From the NCBI RefSeq assembly GCF_023065955.2, contig NW_026622874.1, positions 27,151,772 to 27,215,771 of the forward strand: a stretch of 64,000 nt of DNA, read 5' to 3'. A program made the position numbers and the translations under genes. Every line of letters starts with the position of its first letter. Positions within the stretch are counted from its first letter, which is position 1. Below are positions 56,476-64,000 of the stretch, in pieces. Below the pieces are notes generated by a model, which saw nothing but the letters and a program-made list of their open reading frames with translations, was not told where the DNA came from and made no database searches. Source of the DNA: Ursus arctos. Its lineage: Eukaryota > Chordata > Mammalia > Carnivora > Ursidae.

Positions 56476-57755
56476 AGAAGAAGTCTGTGTAACAAACGAG
56501 TAGCAGAGCCTCTGTAGTAAGGTTCCGGGTGTCGGCAGACAGGGTGGATAGAAGAGAAATTCCTTACATGGTGTACTCTTGGTTCTCTGCAAATTGTATG
56601 CAAGCATGTGAATTACCTACTCAAAAATAAATGTATGATATTTTAAATAATAAAGAAAAATAACTTCCATCCCACCTACAGAGAGGTATAAAAAGCAATG
56701 TCCCAGCTCCTTGAATCTCCCTAGATTTTGCCTTTTAAACTTCTTCATGAACTCTCCTACGCCTCTCTGTTTGGTTCCTCCTCTCTGGGTTGACCTTTCG
56801 CTCGGATGGTCTAGTTGACTTCATCCTGGTTTACTTTACTAAGTGCTGATTTCCCTTAGGTTGATCCTCTGTACTTTATAGGGTTCCCATGACTCTACCC
56901 CAGGTGGCCCAGTTTCTGACGTAGGTAGCTAAAAAGGTAACTGGTCTTCCATTCACCATGACAGGAAAACCAGGAGGAAGTTCTTCAAAGAGAAAAAAAT
57001 CATTATAGAAGTTTCCAGAAACATTCATCTTATATGGAATGCTTCTCTATAGCAAGTCTGTCTTGGTCAAATTCAGTACAAGGGATTTGATTAGTTTGTC
57101 CTTTTAGGAAAAACTCAGTGGAAGAAATAGATATTTAAAAAAAAAGGGTTTTGTATGATTTTCAGACCTACATTGGAACAATCATACCAGTGTATTGTTT
57201 GATGCTTGTTTTCTGACAGAACATCTTGAGTTCATGATCTAATGTTCTTGAATCAACCACAAACTCCCTACAGAAAACCACATTTGCTTGAACTGCAAAC
57301 TTCTTGCCCTTTTTTGATGCTTCAGTGATGGAAATATACTGAGCTTCTCTTCACCTCAAGCGGCCATTAGTTGTTATCTGCTCAGTCCTTCCGACCACAC
57401 TTTTCAGTCCCTTATTATCACAGATTTGACCACCGTGATTAACAGTCTTTCAGAGCAGCTCCAAGCATTACATCCTCCTTTAACTTTGATCAAGGCAGTC
57501 AGGGAGGGGCAAGATTTCTCATCTCAACAGCTCTTTTTATTAGAGAGCAAAAGCCTTCCCAGAAAGTCTCCCCACCCAGCAGTCTTCCTTTCATGACTCA
57601 CTGAATGGAACTGGGTCACATGCCCACTCTTAAGCCACTAGCATCAAAAAGCAATAAAACTGCCATGCCCTGGTTTACACCAAATATTGTTCGTTCCATA
57701 GGACTGTGGAGGCGAAGGTCACCTTTCCTTTTCATGTGATACCAAAATAATAATA
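56476..57755. other. Mostly single-copy; possible ancient repeat at 57,480-57,690
   Basis: The block 57480-57690 (CTTTTTATTAGAGAGC ... GGAACTGGGTCACATGCCC) resembles an old repeat that I cannot name. On the minus strand near 57170-57330 a short frame (ITEASKKGKKFAVQANVV...) looks mildly protein-like, but I cannot identify it and do not call a pseudogene. Confidence 0.35.
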
Positions 57756-58268
57756 GTGTATTCACTTCCTATTGCTGCTGTAACAAATTACTACAAATTT
57801 AATGACTTGAAACAACACAAATTTATTATCTTACCATTCGAGGAGCAGAAGTCTAAAATGGGTTTTATGGGGTAGAAATCAAAATGTCAGCAGGACTGCA
57901 CATCCTTTGGAGGCTCTAGCAAAGAATCTGTTTTCTTACCTTTTCCAGCTTCTAGAGTGTACCTGCATTCCTTCCTTCTGGCCCCATCTTCCACCTTCAA
58001 AGCCAGCAATAGCATCTTCCAACTTCTGTGTGTTTCTTTTGTCACATTGACTTTTCTGAATCTAACCCTCCCATATTCCTCTTACAAGAACTCTGTGAGC
58101 TCATTGCACCCACCCAGATCATCCAGGATAATCTCTTCACCTCTAGATCCTTCACTTAATCATATCTGCTAAGTTCCTTTTGCCATGTACCATAACATAT
58201 TCCCAGTTTTCAGGAATTCGGATGTGGATATTTTTGGGGCACCATTATTCAGCTTTCCACAGTCAGAC
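57756..58268 (-). mobile_element. MaLR-type LTR (MLT1/MST-like), antisense
   Basis: TTCACTTCCTATTGCTGCTG, AACAACACAAATTTATTATC, CAGCAGGACTGC and TTTGGGGCACCATTATTCAG follow the reverse complement of the LTR type seen at 50784. Its middle is diverged. No internal region is attached. Confidence 0.7.
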
Positions 58269-58304
58269 TTCCCAGTCCAAGGACAATGAATGATGGCCAC
58301 AATG

Positions 58305-58535
58305 CAATCACTTAGTCTACCATGTATCAAACCCTGTACTGGACACTTTACAAATGTTACCTGATGTAAGACTAGCACCAACACTTTGAGAGAAGCAATG
58401 CCCCCCTTTCGTAGACAAGGAGAAAGATACCCACAGTGTCCATGTTAGCGGAGTGAGAAAACACCTCAATTCAAACCCAGATCTACTTGCATCCTTAACC
58501 TGTTGTTATACCATGCTCTCATCTGCTTGGAAAAG
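58305..58535 (-). mobile_element. MIR SINE, antisense
   Basis: CTGTACTGGACACTTTACAA, TAGACAAGGAGAAAGATACC and AATTCAAACCCAGATCTAC follow antisense MIR order. Confidence 0.75.
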
Positions 58536-59481
58536 TCCATTGGAAGCCACCAAGTGAAATGTTTTCAAACACCAAAGTTGCATAATTTCAAGTGCACATT
58601 TTATTGGCGGCAAATATATACCTGGACACTGTTTTGCAGAATTGCTGGTAAAATGTAGACTGTTGCCTTTTTTTTCAAGAAAGCTAGTAACAATTTAATT
58701 TCAGTTTACTTCTGAGGACTTAGTCCTATAGGAATAATCAATCCTTACCTACCTGTTTCCATTTCCTGCCTTTGTCTTTTAAGGTCATCGAAGCAAAAAT
58801 TTTTAGAAAACGAACGTTTTAAAATAATGTTAGTAATATTCAGAGGGTTTATTGTTTTATTTCTTTTTTGTTTTAAAGTCTCAGAGTTTAAACTATAAAC
58901 TTATAGTTGCTTGAAATAATTCTAATAGGTTGTGTCCTTGGGAAGAATTCCCCTATCTAATTAAAGGTAGACACATAAAAAAAGAATAGTAACAATATTT
59001 GTGGTAAACGAAGTATTAAAAGTAAGTGTTTATAGTTTTGAAAATTGGCAGGTTTGATGCATGGATTTTAATACATATAATGATAAGTAGCTATATTAGT
59101 ATATTAGGGGACAAAGACACCTTCTGAACCTAACAGCACCTATTTTTGGAAAGTGAAGTGATGGGGTAGAGAGACAAGTTTCTATTTTTACACATGATGA
59201 ATTCCTAAGAACACACACTAAAACCAAATACAGAAAAGTTGAACAATAGCCCTACATATTACAAGAGGAAGGTCTATTCCAAAAAAGCTAAAAAATGAAT
59301 AAATAAAGTTAAATTCCTAATCATACTTTGGTTTTTAGATCACCTTCAATGACATATTCTCAACTTAGTCTTTATTTTTCTATCTTCCCTTACAACTGAA
59401 TACCACAGTGAGCTCTTAGGTTTGATAAATATCCAATAGAAGCTAACAAATGAAACACTCTGGGGCCACAATCTTCATGAT
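58536..59481. other. Single-copy A+T-rich stretch
   Basis: No recognised repeat or gene. Confidence 0.4.
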
Positions 59482-59708
59482 AATAGTTTCATCACTAGGG
59501 GCGCCTGCGTGGCACAGCGGTTAAGCGTCTGCCTTCGGCTCAGGGCGTGATCCCGGCGTTATGGGATCGAGCCCCACATCAGGCTTCTCCGCTGGGAGCC
59601 TGCTTCTTCCTCTCCCACTCCCCCTGCTTGTGTTCCCTCTCTCGCTGGCTGTCTCTCTCTGTCAAATAAATAAATAAAATCTTTAAAAAAAAATAGTTTC
59701 ATCACTAG
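59482..59708 (+). mobile_element. Carnivore SINE copy 14, young, perfect 17-bp target-site duplication
   Basis: The body is 59499-59691 with the GGCACAGCGGTTAAGCG head and GGCGTTATGGGATCGAG, the same sub-variant as copy 9. AATAGTTTCATCACTAG is identical at 59482-59498 and 59692-59708. Confidence 0.97.
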
Positions 59709-62221
59709 TGTCAACACTTCATCAATAGTGTCAAACACTTGGTTTTCCATTCATGTTTAAATATTAAGAATGAAATCCCATAAGATATTTATTTAAATAA
59801 TTACAGGAGTACAGCCAACACTGAGCTACTGGCTGGCAAGCAGTGGTGATAGCCAGTAGACGTCATACCAAATTCAGCATAAGAAAGGCAGTTTGTATTA
59901 TGTAGAGCATACGAAAAAGAATTAACAGACTAAACAGAAGAGAAGAAAAGCTTATATTCCAGTTCTCAAATGTTGAGTCCCCAGTATCTCAACTGGTACA
60001 TATAATAGTTTCATGTGTGTGTAAGGAGGGACGGCCTGGGGAGGGGTTCTGTCTGTCTGTCTTTCTCTCTGTGTCTGGGAAGCAAGCTTGACATTTTGTC
60101 TGAGGCTCAGACCATTTTTTTCCATCAAAATTCCTCAGAACAACGCAGGTCCTACAGTCTAGTACGCTTCTTCAATGTCCCCACAATACACATCCCTCCT
60201 TTCTCCTTCCAGAGTCGGAACGCAAGAGCCAGCCAACTTCAGGTGCATGAGATTATGTGGCATCCAGTGTAAGCCTTCCCAGCAGCTATCAGCACTGCTG
60301 TTTTCCAGATGTGCACCCATTCACTGCATGCCAGGGTTGCGGCTGCAAATTTGGAAGTCTGCAATGAGTCATGAAGTAAAAATGACTAGGAAGCTCCAGC
60401 ATCAGCCATTACATAAAAACCAAAATTTGGACCATTCTCTGATTTCTCCTTTAAAGGTATTGATGAAGACGATTGCCTTACAACAGAACCGCACTCGATA
60501 TTGGGCAGAAACTCATGGATAGTTTTTCTCAGGCCCTTGGGGAATGTCAGAAGGTTCTTATTAAACTGAACACTGAGTAATAAACTTTAATAGTCTCCAG
60601 AGGTACGTAATGCCAGAGAATAATACATAAAAAATGCTGATTTAATAAGAATACTTATAAACTCCTCATAAATCACTTATTGCAAAGCATAATTTTGAAT
60701 TACTCAAAAGATACTAAAACCATGATAAATTATAACTCATGCTGAACTAAGCCTTATGTTTCCAGTATCAAACAAATAGATCAATTAATGTCCTTAATTA
60801 GCAGCTGAGGAGGAGAAATCATGCGTAGCTTTAAAAGAATCCTATAACGTCTGTGAAATTTCCAAGTCTGTTGGCTAAAATAAGCTTTTCCCTTTCACTG
60901 TTATTTTTTTTTTCCTGGATCTCCCTGCAAGCTGTCAACCCAATATATCATGCAGGGTTGTGAGGCTGCCCATCACAGGAAATTGCTGTCTGACAAAGGT
61001 ATTTCCAATCTGTGATGATTACTGTTTCTGTCAAGCAGATAGTTAAAGTAATATCATAAAACCAAGAAAATCTGATGCTTCCCCATATGTCTGGGTAACC
61101 AGTGTTCTTCCCTCACACAAGCACTTAACAGATGCACTGTATTTGTTAGCAGAATACAAAATAAAACATAACAAAGCCCATTTTCTCCAATTTGCATAAG
61201 CAGTACCAATGTGGGAGGGGAAGTTGGAATGAAAGATTCTGGGTTACTTTTGCTTGTATCTTCCAGTTGTCAAAATCTGAAAAGGTATAATCACCCTGAC
61301 AAGAAAGGAGTCAGCGGTTCCTATGACGATGTTGAGAAGGGAATGCCAAAGAAGAGCCAAAGGAGGTAGGAAAGGGGTCAAGATTATTACTTTAGTCTCC
61401 TTTCTCTCCGAATCTTGTTATTTTAGACATTTTGACTCAAAAAAATCCAATTTTAGTGACTTTTCTTAATGTTTCATGGGTAGAGTGTCAAATTGTAAGT
61501 CATGGAGAAGAATGAGGGGAAGGGAGTGGGAAGGAGGTTCTTGTGATGGGATCAGGCTGCTGAGATCTAAGAGGTAGAGGACCTTCAGGAGTTTCACTCC
61601 CATCCCCAAAGTGAGGCAGACCTCACACCCAAACTCAAAGCCTTCCAGAAAAAATGAGGGGGAGGAGTGATGGAGCACTTTGATTATCTTCTGAGACGCA
61701 TCTTTCAAGTGCGGGCAAGATACAGTGGCAACCTGCCAAGTCTCTGAACGTCACACTTTATCCCAGATAATTTAATTATCTGCTGTTTAGTTTGTTATGG
61801 AGTTATTGTATTTGGAAATTAAGAATTTGGAAAAGTTCCTGACACATGGACTACCCATAGCCTAAGACCTCTTCGTTATAAAAATGGCTACCTGAGGCAA
61901 GCACTTCATCTTTGTGGTCCAGCTTTCTTATAATCAACAACAAGTGTTAAAAATGTCTATTTTCTCCCCCATTGTTGCCATATCTAATGGAATAACTGGG
62001 TGGGGAATAACTGGGTGGGGATGAGTGGAACAGGGCATGCTAAGAAAAGCTGACCTAAAACTGAACCTGGCTACTGAGATGGGGCAGACGCCATAGGAGT
62101 TAGAGTCTGGGGGCACAGTATGAATAGAGTAAAAGCAAAGAGGGGGCACCAGGTTAAACAGCACAAAGAAACGGGGTGTCCCAACAACCACTACCAAATG
62201 CATTGGAGGAGAATCCAGGGA
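59709..62221. other. Single-copy stretch, no gene seen
   Basis: About 2.5 kb with no named repeat. It contains a 115-codon plus-strand frame at 60175-60522 with no recognised domain. A 15-bp tandem duplication (GGAATAACTGGGTGG twice) lies at 61989-62018. Confidence 0.4.
61989..62018 (+). repeat. 15-bp perfect tandem duplication
   Basis: GGAATAACTGGGTGG occurs twice in direct succession. Confidence 0.9.
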
Positions 62222-63087
62222 TATTCATTTGTCAACACACTTTTATTAAGCACCTATGTGTAGGCACTGTGCCAGGTTTTAGGAATGGTGAACCAACTAA
62301 GAAGTGTCTCTTCCCTGAGAGATCTTGCAACCAGTAGGGATGAGAGCTATGATAGAGAAAGTAAGGTGTGCCTTAGGAAGATCTAGCAGGAGCTCCTAAT
62401 CTAGGCTGGGAGAATAGGGAAGACTTCCTGGAAGCAAAGCCATTTTGGCCAATCTAAAGCATGAATAGGAGTCAGCCAGGTGAAGAGAGGGAGAATGCGC
62501 CCCAAGCTGGGCGCATCCTAAGGTCCTACGGCAAAGGAGTCCATGGTGTCTGATGAACTGAAAGTACCCCGTTGTCTTAGAATTTAGGATATGTCAGCTG
62601 GGAATAAGAGGAAGTGATCTGAAAGGAGTGGGGGGAGAAAAGGGCAAATTTCTACAGGTTTTGTAAGTCAGGTAAAGACTTATCTAAGGACCAAGAAATA
62701 TTATTAAGATATTATTAAGGAATATAAGCAGAGGAGAAACATGCTCTAATTTGTGTCTTTGAACATCACTGGCTTTGATGTGAACGATGCATTTGAGGAA
62801 AGTTTAATGCAAGGCTTCCCAGCTTTAGAATGCTGCTGAAGTCTGGCAAGTCTGGTGATGCAGACGAGGCTGTGACAGTGGAAGGGTCAAGAGCCATTTA
62901 GGAAGTAGGCTTAACACATCATGGCACTGTTTAGATTGGGCCTGAGGGAGAGGAAAGAGTGAGCTAAGGATGAAGTCTAGGTTTCCTGCTTCAGCTCCAG
63001 GATGGGGAGAGGGCATGTTTGAAGAGCCAGTTGGAAAGTCCTCATCACAAGTTCACCCATGCAGGCAGCACGACCCAGGAGGTTCAG
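62222..63087 (-). mobile_element. L2 LINE 3' half, antisense
   Basis: The 3' terminus is at 62225 (TTTTATTAAGCACCTATG). GACTTCCTGGAAGCAAAGCC, GGAGTCAGCCAGGTGAAG, GCAGAGGAGAAACATGC and AGCTAAGGATGAAGTCTAGG continue the antisense L2 order. SINE copy 15 lies at its right edge. Confidence 0.75.
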
Positions 63088-63088
63088 A

Positions 63089-63356
63089 AAGGGAGCCTCA
63101 GGGGCGCCTGGGTGGCTCAGTCGTTAAGCGTCTGCCTTCAGCTCAGGGCGTGACCCCAGGGTCCTGGGATCGAGCCCTGCATGGGGCTCCTCCACTGGGA
63201 GCCTGCTTCTTTCTCTCCCACTCCCGCTGCTGTGTTCCCTCTCTTGCTGGCTGTCTTTCTCTCTGTCAAATAAATAAATAAAATCTTAAGGAGGGAAGGA
63301 AGGAAGGAAGGAAGGAAGGAAGGAAGGAAGGAAGGAAGGAAGGAAGGGAGCCTCAG
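63089..63356 (+). mobile_element. Carnivore SINE copy 15 with a GGAA-repeat tail
   Basis: The body starts at 63102 (GGGGCGCCTGGGTGGCTCAG) and runs to AAATAAATAAATAAAATCTT near 63287. The tail beyond is an AAGG tetranucleotide array rather than poly-A. AAGGGAGCCTCAG is identical at 63089-63101 and 63344-63356, so the array lies inside the insertion. Confidence 0.97.
63291..63345. repeat. (AAGG)n microsatellite in the SINE tail
   Basis: About 13 AAGG units, with one GGAGGGAAGG variant at the left edge. Confidence 0.95.
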
Positions 63357-63784
63357 ATCCAGAAGGAAGATGGTCGATGTAAAAGGAGCCCCAAGCTGGC
63401 CTCTGCCCTATCCTTTGGGTTTTTCCTTGCATTTGCTGTTCAGCACCACACTGCTTGTCAGCAGAGGGGACTGATAGCTTGTGCCTCAGTTCGGTAAGTG
63501 GCTCCCTGATTTCCCTTGACCTGTGACTCTGTCTTTAACCTGACACCCTGGATAGCTGGACATTAATCATTTGGTATTGGTGAGGAATTTTACATCCCTT
63601 GAGAGCCATTCTCCACTGGTTAAAATTGTTAACTTCGTCTGATCCGAGACACTTCTGTGTTTTCAATTTCAATTTTTTCATTTTTCAGGTAATGACCCAG
63701 AAAAACTGAGAATTATAGCTAAGCCACCAACAATAACTTTCTCAGATGACAAACAAAAGATCAGGAAACCAGAAGTTCCTTCTA
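63357..63784. other. Single-copy stretch, no gene seen
   Basis: No recognised repeat or gene. Confidence 0.4.
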
Positions 63785-64000
63785 GGTGTTCACTCATTCA
63801 TTTATTCATTCCACCAATATTTATTGAGTCATTCAACAAATATTTTAAAAGCTCCTTTCAATGTTCTCAGCTATGTTAGGCACTAGGGAAGGAGCTATGA
63901 GCAAGACAAGTTATCTACCTCATAGTGTATGCATTCCTGTGGAGAAGATACTAAATAAACAAATAATTACCCATTCTGGGAAGAGCTATAAAGAAAACAA
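63785..64000 (-). mobile_element. L2 LINE 3' end, antisense, running off the window
   Basis: CATTCATTTATTCATTCC, CCAATATTTATTGAGTC, AGGCACTAGGGAAGGAGC and GGAGAAGATACTAAATAAAC are antisense L2 3' landmarks. The element continues past the right edge. Confidence 0.75.

Noticed and set aside
57170..57330. Minus-strand frame ITEASKKGKKFAVQANVV... as a processed pseudogene
   Set aside because: Only about 55 codons, and I could not match it to any protein family. A protein search would decide.
2898..63281. Minus-strand peptides with an FDRERER pattern at many SINEs
   Set aside because: They are translations of the CT-rich body and A-tail of the plus-strand SINEs read backward.
1..64000. A new multi-gene defence, metabolic or mobile system
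   Set aside because: The window is repeat-rich mammalian DNA without host genes, operon-like clusters, integrases or toxin-antitoxin pairs. No such system can be supported.

Overview
This window is mammalian nuclear DNA from a carnivore. The evidence is 15 copies of the tRNA-Lys-type carnivore SINE (CAN-SINE: a GGGGCGCCTGGGTGGC head, a CT-rich body and a TCAAATAAATAAATAAAATC tail), plus L1 copies with carnivore-type 3' ends. The dominant SINE head and body variants look most like those I associate with bears and giant panda (a caniform, possibly ursid). That species-level call is inference from memory.

I found no host protein-coding gene, exon, tRNA gene or CRISPR array that I can defend. 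The long open frames are either inside transposons or unremarkable for A+T-rich mammalian DNA. The window reads as intergenic or deep intronic sequence, and its interest is in its layered transposon history.

Layout. 1-3.7 kb: a long L2 LINE, an antisense old L1 tail, a SINE and a short L2. 3.7-9.2 kb: mostly single-copy, with GT/AT microsatellites, an L2 fragment, a MIR and a 45-bp tandem duplication. 9.2-12.5 kb: two antisense L1 fragments in series, each with its own 5' region. 13.0 kb: MER5A DNA transposon. 15.8-17.4 kb: an L1 3' end split by a SINE and followed by another SINE. 17.4-21.4 kb: mostly single-copy. 21.4-24.3 kb: an L2 fragment, then an L1 with decayed ORF1 and the endonuclease part of ORF2. 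25.6-33.3 kb: SINEs, micro-L1 insertions and simple repeats. 33.7-35.6 kb: a HAL1-like, ORF1-only LINE. 36-44 kb: young SINEs, a head-to-head pair of L2 arms, a truncated U2 snRNA pseudogene with perfect target-site duplications, and an old L1 tail. 44-50 kb: L1M and MIR relics and an exact 27-bp dispersed duplication. 50.8-53.2 kb: a MaLR LTR split by an L1 plus 773 bp of non-L1 sequence, a candidate 3' transduction. 53-64 kb: L2, MIR, MaLR and four features linked to SINE or L1 retroposition.

Nothing here acts as a gene pathway. The recurring machinery is L1 retrotransposition, which made the L1 copies and, in trans, the SINEs, the U2 pseudogene and a tail-only insert. I found no novel multi-gene system. 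The best leads are the U2 fragment, the split LTR, the 27-bp duplication and the uniform SINE orientation.
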